From positions 62,001-126,000 of the forward strand of contig JBCCLH010000002.1 of the NCBI GenBank assembly GCA_039026955.1: a stretch of 64,000 nt of DNA. Reading direction: 5' to 3'. The notes beneath the pieces were generated by a model. It was not told where the DNA came from. It ran no database searches and was given only the letters and a program-made list of their open reading frames with translations. Below, piece after piece: positions 34,757 to 42,474 of the stretch (positions are counted from its first letter, which is position 1; the number at the start of each line of letters is the position of its first letter). Made by a program: the position numbers and the translations under genes. The DNA comes from Kordia sp039026955 (GTDB lineage Bacteria; Bacteroidota; Bacteroidia; Flavobacteriales; Flavobacteriaceae).

Positions 34757-36127
34757 ATGCCAAACAACCAAATCTACACCATTATCGACGTCGAAACGAC
34801 TGGACGAACCAATAAAATCACAGAGATTTCTATTTTTCGTTTGGATGGAAATACCATTGTAGATGAATTCACCTCATTGGTAAATCCGAATGCACTGATT
34901 CCGACACATATTACCGCATTGACAGGTATTGACAATGCAATGGTTGCAGATGCACCAACGTTTGAGGAAATTGCCGAAGATGTCTACAATATTACGAAAG
35001 ACAGCATTTTTGTGGCGCATAATGTCAACTTTGACTACAACGTAATTCGCAATGAATTTAAAGCACTTGACATCGACTTTCGTCGGAAGAAACTCTGTTC
35101 AGTGCGTTTGTCACGTGCATTGATTCCTGGTTTGCCATCGTACAGTTTGGGGAAATTGTGTAAATCGCTCAATATTCATATTTCAGATCGACATCGGGCA
35201 CGCGGAGATGCAGCTGCAACCGTAGTTTTATTTCAGTTATTACTTTCGAAAGAAGCTGCCGAAGCTACTTTTAAACAATTTTTAAAGAAAGCATCTAAAG
35301 AAGCGACACTGCCACCACATTTGCCAAGTAAGATTTTTGACGAATTACCCAACAAACCTGGTATTTATTATTTTAAGAACAAACGCGGTAAAGTGATCTA
35401 TGTTGGGAAGGCAAAAAACATTCAAAAACGTGTGTTGGGACATTTTTACAACAAGTCCAAAAAAGAACTCGATTTATGTCGTGAAACTGCGGATATTGAT
35501 CACGAATTGTCAGGAAGCGAACTCATTGCTTTGTTGATGGAAGATGCTGCCATTAAGCATTATTATCCACGTTACAATGTCGCTTCCAAACGCATGCCAA
35601 AACGTTTTGCCATTTTTGAATATTCGGATCTTCGTGGAGTACGCCATTTGGCGATCAATGATGCGAAAATTATTCAGAATCCACTGATCATTTTTTATAA
35701 TATTCGTGATTGCAGAACCTATTTGGAACGACTCTGTATGCAGTTTGATTTGTGTCCGAAATACTGTCATTTACAGGAAAACGTCAATGAATGTTCACAC
35801 TTTATGATTCAATCCTGTAAAGGTATTTGCAAGAACGAAGAAGCTATCGAAAATTACAACAAGCGTGTACAACAAGCCATCGAATATACACAAGAATCTT
35901 CTCAAAATATTGTGATTAAACAAAAAGGAAGAAACGTGCATGAAGAAGCTTTTATTATGGTGAAAAACGGCTTGTATTTAGGCTACGGATTTATTGATAA
36001 TGAGCTACAAATCAGTCACACTGACGAACTCGAACATCATTTGATCAAACAAAAAGATAATGTAGATGTACAGCGTATTTTGCGAAAAGTATTGTTGGAT
36101 GCGAGTGTGCGATCGAATGTTTTGTAA
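34757..36127 (+). CDS. DEDDh exonuclease fused to GIY-YIG nuclease (UvrC/Cho-like)
   Basis: A 456-residue fusion. Residues 1-175 are a DnaQ-type 3'-5' exonuclease: TIIDVETTG (DE), HNVNFDYNVIRNEF (D), and HRARGDAAATV (His and Asp). Residues 200-290 are a GIY-YIG domain as in UvrC and Cho: NKPGIYYFKNKRGKVIYVGK with the catalytic Arg/Glu region downstream. The C-terminal rest has a cysteine-rich part (CPKYCHLQENVNECSHF, then CKGICKN). The start at the ATG 34757 is used rather than TTG 34751. Probably nicks and trims damaged DNA; the partner S24 regulator suggests SOS-like control. Confidence 0.9.
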   Translation: MPNNQIYTIIDVETTGRTNKITEISIFRLDGNTIVDEFTSLVNPNALIPTHITALTGIDNAMVADAPTFEEIAEDVYNITKDSIFVAHNVNFDYNVIRNEFKALDIDFRRKKLCSVRLSRALIPGLPSYSLGKLCKSLNIHISDRHRARGDAAATVVLFQLLLSKEAAEATFKQFLKKASKEATLPPHLPSKIFDELPNKPGIYYFKNKRGKVIYVGKAKNIQKRVLGHFYNKSKKELDLCRETADIDHELSGSELIALLMEDAAIKHYYPRYNVASKRMPKRFAIFEYSDLRGVRHLAINDAKIIQNPLIIFYNIRDCRTYLERLCMQFDLCPKYCHLQENVNECSHFMIQSCKGICKNEEAIENYNKRVQQAIEYTQESSQNIVIKQKGRNVHEEAFIMVKNGLYLGYGFIDNELQISHTDELEHHLIKQKDNVDVQRILRKVLLDASVRSNVL

Positions 36128-36213
36128 AGTCGGGAGACTTTACAAAACATCTTTATAATTTCAAACTGTTTTGTAGAAAACAAAACGCGCCAAGTAAAGT
36201 CTGCCGACTTTAC
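36124..36213. repeat. Palindromic repeat (AAAGTCGGGAGACTTTA family), copy 1
   Basis: Contains GTAAAGTCGGGAGACTTTAC, itself a hairpin, and a second arm GTAAAGTCTGCCGACTTTAC 50 bases later. A matching copy lies at 37826-37903. Two more arm fragments (TTTACAAAAGACTTTAC) follow. It overlaps the last bases of the exonuclease gene and ends 33 bases before the TlpA-like gene stop. Confidence 0.75.
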
Positions 36214-36245
36214 GTCCAACTTTACAAAAGACTTTACTGTAGCTT

Positions 36246-37745
36246 CTACTGCTCAATCTCCTTATTCAACAACTTATCAATTTCCACTGAAATCTCTTTC
36301 GGACGATCGGCTCTAGCATCGACAATAGTTCCTTGCTGATCAATTAACACATACGTTGGCGCAAAATTGAGTTTGTAAGGTGCAATTTCTTTATTATTAA
36401 ATTGCTTTCGTGCCACTACATGCACACCTGGAAAAGGCTTGTCCAAATATTTTTGAAAACGTTCATCTTTTCCTTGAATGAAATTCTTCCAATTATCTAC
36501 ATTTTCTTGATCGTATTCCAACGCCACATACAGAAAAACAACTGGATCATCTTTGTATTTTTCTTGAAGTTTCATAGCTTCTGGAATCTCTTGAATACAT
36601 GGTGAGCACCATGTCCCCCAAAAATCGATATAGACTACTTTTCCTTTATAATCACTTAACTTCACAGGATTCCCTTGAGCGTCTTCTAATTGAAAATTTG
36701 GTGCTTTTTCACCAGGCTCTAACCGCAAATAGTCTTTGCTATTCATGGCGTAAAGCTTTTTATTTTTTTCTTGCTTGAAGGTGAATGACTTTTGAAAATC
36801 GGTAAATTCTTCAAAGAAATCCTTTTCCATTAAATCCATTGAATAATTCTTGACTGTACTCAGCGCCAAGATATCAGTCCATTCCGTTTTATCCAATGAT
36901 TCTATGTAATTAAACTTCCATGCCAATTGCTGTTTGTACCACAATTCCTTTAAATCTTGCAATGCTATGCGCGTTTTGTGTTGCAAATAAGTGCCTGCAA
37001 AACTTTTGTAGTGTGTACTTTCTATATTTTGATGTTTTAAATCAATTTTATCAAGAAATTTCATGTATTCATCTGATGGAAAATGATAGGTAAACTCTTG
37101 ATTCATGGTGTAATTTCGTCGTTCTAAATGACTCAATAATAATTCTGCATGCTGCACCAAAATATCATTTTTGAAATCTGCTTTAATTTCTTTGTTGAGT
37201 TGGGTATTTGCTTCCAAAGTCTGCAAACGCAAGGTTTGAATACTATCTAAAAACGACTTAAAAGTCAGCGCCGTTTCAAACTTTCCTCTTTTAATTTTTC
37301 TTAATAATTTGTCAATTGGAAATACTTCATAATCTTTTGTCAAATGCTGTAAATTTTCAGCGCCAAGCCCTGTAATAGTTATTTTTTGATCTTCCGTATC
37401 GTAGGCATCTTTTTTGATATGAATGGAATCGCCGTGATTCACAAAGAAATCATACGGACTTCTTGGAAACTTTCCAACTACAATCTGATAGTAATCAGGT
37501 GTCAAATCTTTGATGGGAAATAAAAAATTCCCTTGCGCATCGGTCATCGTTTCAGCAACAGTTTTATTGGTTTTCAATCCTGGAAAATAGTCACTTACAC
37601 GAACAAGCTTCACTGCAGCGTCATTATAATCTGGAAGTTGTCCACTGACAAATGTAGGTTTTGGCGGTTCTTCTTTTTTACAAGATTGAACTATAAAAAG
37701 ATTGAAAAGTACGAGGACTACAAAGAAGTTTTTAATTGTATGCAT
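36246..37745 (-). CDS. TlpA-like thiol-disulfide lipoprotein
   Basis: A 499-residue lipoprotein: signal MHTIKNFFVVLVLFNLFIVQ, then SC lipobox. The first part (residues 30-130) is a DUF4369-like beta domain (SGQLPDYNDAAVKLVRV, with FPIKDLTPDYYQIVVG); the middle is a helical region; the C-terminal thioredoxin-like domain (from about residue 350) has DFWGTWCSPCIQEIPE with the C-x2-C redox motif. Such proteins reduce or isomerise disulfides at the cell surface or periplasm. It stands alone, placed between two copies of the same repeat. Confidence 0.88.
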   Translation of the reverse strand: MHTIKNFFVVLVLFNLFIVQSCKKEEPPKPTFVSGQLPDYNDAAVKLVRVSDYFPGLKTNKTVAETMTDAQGNFLFPIKDLTPDYYQIVVGKFPRSPYDFFVNHGDSIHIKKDAYDTEDQKITITGLGAENLQHLTKDYEVFPIDKLLRKIKRGKFETALTFKSFLDSIQTLRLQTLEANTQLNKEIKADFKNDILVQHAELLLSHLERRNYTMNQEFTYHFPSDEYMKFLDKIDLKHQNIESTHYKSFAGTYLQHKTRIALQDLKELWYKQQLAWKFNYIESLDKTEWTDILALSTVKNYSMDLMEKDFFEEFTDFQKSFTFKQEKNKKLYAMNSKDYLRLEPGEKAPNFQLEDAQGNPVKLSDYKGKVVYIDFWGTWCSPCIQEIPEAMKLQEKYKDDPVVFLYVALEYDQENVDNWKNFIQGKDERFQKYLDKPFPGVHVVARKQFNNKEIAPYKLNFAPTYVLIDQQGTIVDARADRPKEISVEIDKLLNKEIEQ

Positions 37746-37825
37746 GGTTGGTCATTTTATTGAATGGATAGTAAGTTACGAAGTATGTGGATTTGTTACA
37801 GAATTATTTTGAAAAAATGTATGTA

Positions 37826-37903
37826 TAAAGTCGGGAGACTTTATACAGCTTCAATTTCTGTTTTAAGCAAAAACTCGCTCCAAGTAAAGTCTCCCGACTT
37901 TAC
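37826..37903. repeat. Palindromic repeat (AAAGTCGGGAGACTTTA family), copy 2
   Basis: Begins TAAAGTCGGGAGACTTTA and ends GTAAAGTCTCCCGACTTTAC, the same arms as copy 1 at 36124-36213, with TCCAAGTAAAGTCT context shared. It is located 80 bases upstream of the TlpA-like gene start. The inner 40 bases differ between the copies. Confidence 0.75.
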
Positions 37904-37933
37904 GATAGCCTTTATAACTGACTTTACGAAAAA

Positions 37934-37955
37934 AATCCCGCTATGCAGCGGGATT
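37934..37955 (-). terminator. Terminator of acs
   Basis: A 9-bp perfect stem (AATCCCGCT/AGCGGGATT) with loop ATGC, 23 bases after the acs stop on the minus strand, followed by a T-run (TTTTTTCG). A strong rho-independent terminator. Confidence 0.85.
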
Positions 37956-37978
37956 CTTCAACTATAAGATTGTTGTTG

Positions 37979-39886
37979 CTATAAAGCGTTATCCATAATG
38001 TCTTGCACTACTTCTGGATTCAACAATGTACTTGTATCGCCTAAATTGCTGGTATCTTTTCCTGCAATTTTTCTCAATATACGACGCATGATTTTCCCCG
38101 AACGTGTCTTCGGCAATCCGTCTGTAAATTGTATTTTATTGAGTTTCGCAATAGGTCCAATTTGTTCTGTAATAATTTGATTGATTTCTTTGCGAAGATT
38201 GTCTTGATTTCTTCCTTCTCCTGTTTCTTTGAGAGTTACATAACCGTACAAAGCATTTCCTTTGATTTCATGCGGATACCCAACAATTGCCGATTCTGCT
38301 ACCGCTGGATGTTCGTTAATCGCATCTTCAATTGGAGCAGTTCCTAAGTTATGCCCAGATACAATGATCACATCATCTACACGACCTGTAATTCGGTAAT
38401 ACCCGACTTCATCACGCAAGGCACCATCTCCTGTAAAATATTTGTTTTCATAGGCAGAGAAATATGTGTCTTTGTATCGCTGATGATTTCCCCAAATAGT
38501 TCGTGCCATACTTGGCCATGGAAACTTGATACACAATCGTCCATCTACTTGATTTCCTTTGATTTCTTGACCGTTTTCGTCCATCAACGCAGGTTGAATT
38601 CCAATAAAAGGCAAGGTTGCATAGGTTGGTTTGGTTGGCGTTGCGTACGGAATTGGCGTAATCATGATACCACCCGTTTCTGTTTGCCACCACGTATCGA
38701 CAATCGGAGCTTTGCGTTTTCCAACATTATCATCATACCAGTGCCATGCTTCTTCATTGATTGGCTCTCCTACCGTTCCCAACACGCGTAAGGATGATAA
38801 ATCGTGCTTTTCTAAATGATCCACGCCTTCTTTTGCCAAGGCACGAATCGCAGTTGGTGCGGTATAAAATTGATTGACTTTGTGCTTTTCAACAATTTGC
38901 CAAAAACGAGCAAAATCTGGATAACTTGGTACACCTTCAAACATAATTGTCGTTGCTCCATTACACAACGGACCGTACACAATGTAACTATGTCCTGTAA
39001 TCCAACCGATATCTGCCGTACACCAATACACATCTTTTTCGTGGTATTGGAAGACATTTTTAAACGTGTAGGCACTGTACACCATATATCCTGCGGTGGT
39101 ATGTACCATTCCTTTTGGTTTTCCTGTAGAACCTGACGTGTACAAGATAAATAATGGATCTTCCGCATTCATCACTTCTGGAGCACAGTCGTTATACGCA
39201 TCATCTAATAACGGTTGCAACCAATGATCGCGTCCTTCTTCCATATGGATTTCTGTGTTGATTCTTTTCGCGACCAAAACCGTTTCCACGCAGTCACAAT
39301 CTTTCAAAGCTTCATCTACAATGCCTTTTAAGTCAATTGTTTTGGCACCACGATACGAACCATCGCTTGTGATTACCATTTTACAAGTGGCATCGTTAAT
39401 TCTCGTTGCTAATGCTGTAGAAGAGAATCCTGCAAATACTACGGAATGAATCGCGCCAATACGTGCACACGCTAAGACTGAAATCGCCAACTCAGGAATC
39501 ATCGGTAAATAAATACATACACGATCGCCTTTTTGTACACCTTGATCTTTCAAGACATTGGCAAAACGACATACTTTTTCGTGTAATTGACGATAGGAAA
39601 TATGTTGTGCTTCTTCTGACGGATCGTTAGGCTCAAATATAATCGCCGTTTTATCGCCACGAATGTGTAAGTGACGGTCAATACAGTTTTCCGTGATATT
39701 TAATTGTGCGCCTTCAAACCATTTCACTTCTGGTTTTGTAAAGTCCCAACTCAATACCTTATCCCACTTTTTACGCCACATAAAGTGTTCTTCGGCAATT
39801 TCTTCCCAGAACACTTCGGGATTTCGGACAGATTTTCGATATACTTGGTAATATTCTTCTAAGTGTTTTATGTGATAATTACTCAT
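37979..39886 (-). CDS. acs: Acetyl-CoA synthetase
   Basis: A 635-residue AMP-forming acetate-CoA ligase: acetate + ATP + CoA to acetyl-CoA + AMP + PPi, in the cytosol. Motifs: P-loop YTSGSTGKPKGMVHT, the DTWWQTETGG segment (with the acetate-pocket Trp), the hinge/lid TGRVDDVIIVSGHNLGT, and the C-terminal LPKTRSGKIMRRILR with the acetylation-regulated Lys. The length is normal. It is preceded by the PrpE-like gene with a 13-base gap, and both are transcribed away from the ActP cluster. Terminator at 37934. Confidence 0.95.
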   Translation of the reverse strand: MSNYHIKHLEEYYQVYRKSVRNPEVFWEEIAEEHFMWRKKWDKVLSWDFTKPEVKWFEGAQLNITENCIDRHLHIRGDKTAIIFEPNDPSEEAQHISYRQLHEKVCRFANVLKDQGVQKGDRVCIYLPMIPELAISVLACARIGAIHSVVFAGFSSTALATRINDATCKMVITSDGSYRGAKTIDLKGIVDEALKDCDCVETVLVAKRINTEIHMEEGRDHWLQPLLDDAYNDCAPEVMNAEDPLFILYTSGSTGKPKGMVHTTAGYMVYSAYTFKNVFQYHEKDVYWCTADIGWITGHSYIVYGPLCNGATTIMFEGVPSYPDFARFWQIVEKHKVNQFYTAPTAIRALAKEGVDHLEKHDLSSLRVLGTVGEPINEEAWHWYDDNVGKRKAPIVDTWWQTETGGIMITPIPYATPTKPTYATLPFIGIQPALMDENGQEIKGNQVDGRLCIKFPWPSMARTIWGNHQRYKDTYFSAYENKYFTGDGALRDEVGYYRITGRVDDVIIVSGHNLGTAPIEDAINEHPAVAESAIVGYPHEIKGNALYGYVTLKETGEGRNQDNLRKEINQIITEQIGPIAKLNKIQFTDGLPKTRSGKIMRRILRKIAGKDTSNLGDTSTLLNPEVVQDIMDNAL

Positions 39887-39899
39887 GGTTGCTTAATTT

Positions 39900-41795
39900 T
39901 TATTTGTAAATGCCAATTTGGTGATTTTTATAGATGGCTTTTATTTCGTTGATTATGCTTGTATCGTCAATAGTTGACGGAATTTTATATTCGTTTTTGT
40001 CTGCAATATTTCGCAGTAATTTACGCAGAATTTTTCCACTACGTGTCTTAGGCAAACGTTTTACAACCAAGACTTCTTTGAACGAAGCGACCGCGCCAAT
40101 TTCTTGACGTACATCTTGTACAATTTCTTTTTGAATATGTGTTTCTTCCACTTTCGATCCAGACTTTAAAACGACCAATCCTAATGGTTTTTGTCCTTTG
40201 ATTTCGCAGTGTACACCAAACACAGCACATTCTGCTACGGATTGATGCGAAGCGACAACCTCTTCCATTTCCGCAGTGGACAATCGATGACCTGCCACAT
40301 TGATGATATCATCGACGCGACCTGTGATAAAGACATAACCATCTTCATCTTTGTATCCGCCATCACCCGAAAAATAATAGCCTGGAAAACGTTCTAAGTA
40401 GCCTTTTTGAAAACGTTCTGGATTTTCCCAAAGATTCTGAAGTGTTCCTGGCGGCAATGGCAATTTGGCAACTACATAGCCTTCGGTATTGGCAGTTGTG
40501 TTTTCACCTTCTTCATTTACGATTTGAATGTCATATCCGCACACGGGAAAACTTGCCGAACCTGCTTTTATTTCTTGTAATTCAACTCCTGTCATATTCG
40601 CTAACATTGGCCAGCCACTTTCGGTTTGCCACCAATGATCGATTACTGGAACATTTAGTTTGTCTTTTGTCCAATTGAGTGTTGCTACATCACAACGCTC
40701 TCCTGCAAGGAATTGATATTTTAGGCAAGATAGATCAAATTGCTCCAATAATTTTCCTTCTGGATCTTCTTTTTTGATGGCTCTGATGGCTGTTGGTGCC
40801 GTGAACATTACTTTGACATTATGTTCACTGATCACACGCCAAAATGTAGAAGCGTCGGGTGTTTTGATAGGTTTTCCTTCAAACAAAATTGAAGTGTTTC
40901 TATTCAATAACGGACCGTACGCAATGTAACTATGTCCCACAACCCAACCTACATCACTGGCTGCCCAATACGTATCGCCTTCATCTACTCCATACACATA
41001 TTTCATGGAGAATTTTAAAGCAGTTGCATAGCCGCCAGTATCACGGATAATTCCTTTCGGAGTTCCCGTGGTTCCTGAGGTGTAAAGTATGTATGACGGA
41101 TGTGTAGATGCTACAGGAACTGCCTCAATTGGCGATGCGTTTTCTACAAACGAAGTATAGTCAATATCGTAGTCTTTTTGCGGAATTTTTACGCCTAATT
41201 TTCTATCAAAAACGATCACGTGTTCCGGTTTATTTTTTGCTTTTTCAATAGCTTCATCCACAAAAGGTTTGTATGGAATGATGCGTTGAATTTCAATTCC
41301 GTTCGAAGCAGTAATGATCGCTTTTGGTTTGCAATCATCAATGCGAATTGCGAGTTCATGTGGTGCAAATCCTCCAAAAACTACCGAGTGAATCACACCT
41401 ATTCGTACGCAAGCCAACATGGCATAAATTGCTTGCGGAATCATTGGCATGTAAATGATACACGTATCGCCTTTTTGGAGTCCCAATTGTTGCAAAGCAC
41501 CTGCTAATTTAGATACTTCTGTGTGCAATTCGTTGAAGGTTATGTACTGTTTTTTTCCTGTTACTGGCGAATCATAAATAATCGCATTTTGATCTCCAAA
41601 ACCATCGTGAATATGTTTGTCAATACACAAATAACTTAGGTTGAGTTTTCCATCTGCAAACCATTGCGGATAGTCATATTTATCTTTGGAAAGTATATTT
41701 TTTGGTGGTGTGTGCCAGTCCAAATTGTTGGCTTGTTCTTGCCAAAAAACTTCAGGTTGCGCTATGCTTTTTTGATAGAATTCTTGATAATTCAT
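39900..41795 (-). CDS. PrpE-like acyl-CoA synthetase (propionate/acetate)
   Basis: A 631-residue ligase paralogous to acs. Motifs: YTSGTTGTPKGIIRD, DHWWQTESGWP and LPKTRSGKILRKLLR. PrpE-like features are YPQWFADGKLNLSYLCID and the AGHRLSTAEMEEV region in the hinge. It may prefer propionate or other short acids, in contrast to the neighbouring acs; acetate is not excluded. Its stop is 13 bases before the acs start and its start overlaps the small membrane protein gene by four bases. The pair belongs with the ActP/porin genes. Confidence 0.88.
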   Translation of the reverse strand: MNYQEFYQKSIAQPEVFWQEQANNLDWHTPPKNILSKDKYDYPQWFADGKLNLSYLCIDKHIHDGFGDQNAIIYDSPVTGKKQYITFNELHTEVSKLAGALQQLGLQKGDTCIIYMPMIPQAIYAMLACVRIGVIHSVVFGGFAPHELAIRIDDCKPKAIITASNGIEIQRIIPYKPFVDEAIEKAKNKPEHVIVFDRKLGVKIPQKDYDIDYTSFVENASPIEAVPVASTHPSYILYTSGTTGTPKGIIRDTGGYATALKFSMKYVYGVDEGDTYWAASDVGWVVGHSYIAYGPLLNRNTSILFEGKPIKTPDASTFWRVISEHNVKVMFTAPTAIRAIKKEDPEGKLLEQFDLSCLKYQFLAGERCDVATLNWTKDKLNVPVIDHWWQTESGWPMLANMTGVELQEIKAGSASFPVCGYDIQIVNEEGENTTANTEGYVVAKLPLPPGTLQNLWENPERFQKGYLERFPGYYFSGDGGYKDEDGYVFITGRVDDIINVAGHRLSTAEMEEVVASHQSVAECAVFGVHCEIKGQKPLGLVVLKSGSKVEETHIQKEIVQDVRQEIGAVASFKEVLVVKRLPKTRSGKILRKLLRNIADKNEYKIPSTIDDTSIINEIKAIYKNHQIGIYK

Positions 41796-42016
41796 GACTT
41801 AGATCTTTTGGGATTGAATAGTCCGAACCAATTCGGATTGAGCACTTTAAGCTTTATTAAAGCCCAAATAATCACTACAAAACAAATGCCCATTACCAAA
41901 GAATTCATGGTGCTAACATCAGCTTCGTTTTCAAACTTAAATCGAAGGTATAGTGTCACGAAAGCGTAGAGTGTAATAATGATGTCTGACGCTAATGGGT
42001 TGATACGTAATTTCAT
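41792..42016 (-). CDS. Small membrane protein upstream of the acyl-CoA synthetases
   Basis: A 74-residue protein with two hydrophobic segments (about residues 9-25 and 39-60) and a basic C-terminus (LFNPKRSKS). It overlaps the PrpE-like gene by four bases (ATGA), so it is translated together with it. Family not recognised. It may be a subunit or accessory of acid uptake; there is no direct support. Confidence 0.6.
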   Translation of the reverse strand: MKLRINPLASDIIITLYAFVTLYLRFKFENEADVSTMNSLVMGICFVVIIWALIKLKVLNPNWFGLFNPKRSKS

Positions 42017-42090
42017 GTCTTCAAAATTTTAATTAAATATGGTTAGTTTGCACACAAAACCAATATTTAATAAGACTTAGAAGACTGTTT

Positions 42091-42453
42091 CTAAGTAACT
42101 AATTCCAGTATTTCTGAAATTATTTTTTTTACTGAAAAAGGTTTTGTTAAATATTTATCTGCTCCAAGTTCTAATCCTTTTTCAATATCTGAAGCTTTAT
42201 TTTTAGCAGTTAGAAACACCACTTTTGTGTGTTGCAAACTGTTGTTTTCTCTAATCTTTGTCAACGTTTGATATCCATCTACATTTGGCATCATGATATC
42301 GAGCAATACTACATCTGGAATTTGATGTTGTAAAATCTCCAAGGCTTCACTTCCATCTCGTGCGATAAACACCTCAAATTGTTGCTTTTTGAAAGCATAC
42401 TCCAACGACATTACGATGTTTGGTTCATCGTCAACAATTAAAATTTTCTTCAT
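42091..42453 (-). CDS. Response regulator, receiver-only
   Basis: A 120-residue receiver domain: MKKILIVDDEP (acid pair Asp8-Asp9), phosphorylation site Asp52 in LLDIMMP, Thr in FLTAKN and the conserved Lys in LTKPFS. No output domain follows, so it acts by protein contact or as a phosphate relay. It is 21 bases downstream of the transporter-kinase gene and is its natural partner. Confidence 0.93.
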   Translation of the reverse strand: MKKILIVDDEPNIVMSLEYAFKKQQFEVFIARDGSEALEILQHQIPDVVLLDIMMPNVDGYQTLTKIRENNSLQHTKVVFLTAKNKASDIEKGLELGADKYLTKPFSVKKIISEILELVT

Positions 42454-42474
42454 TATTTTATAACTGACACCAAT

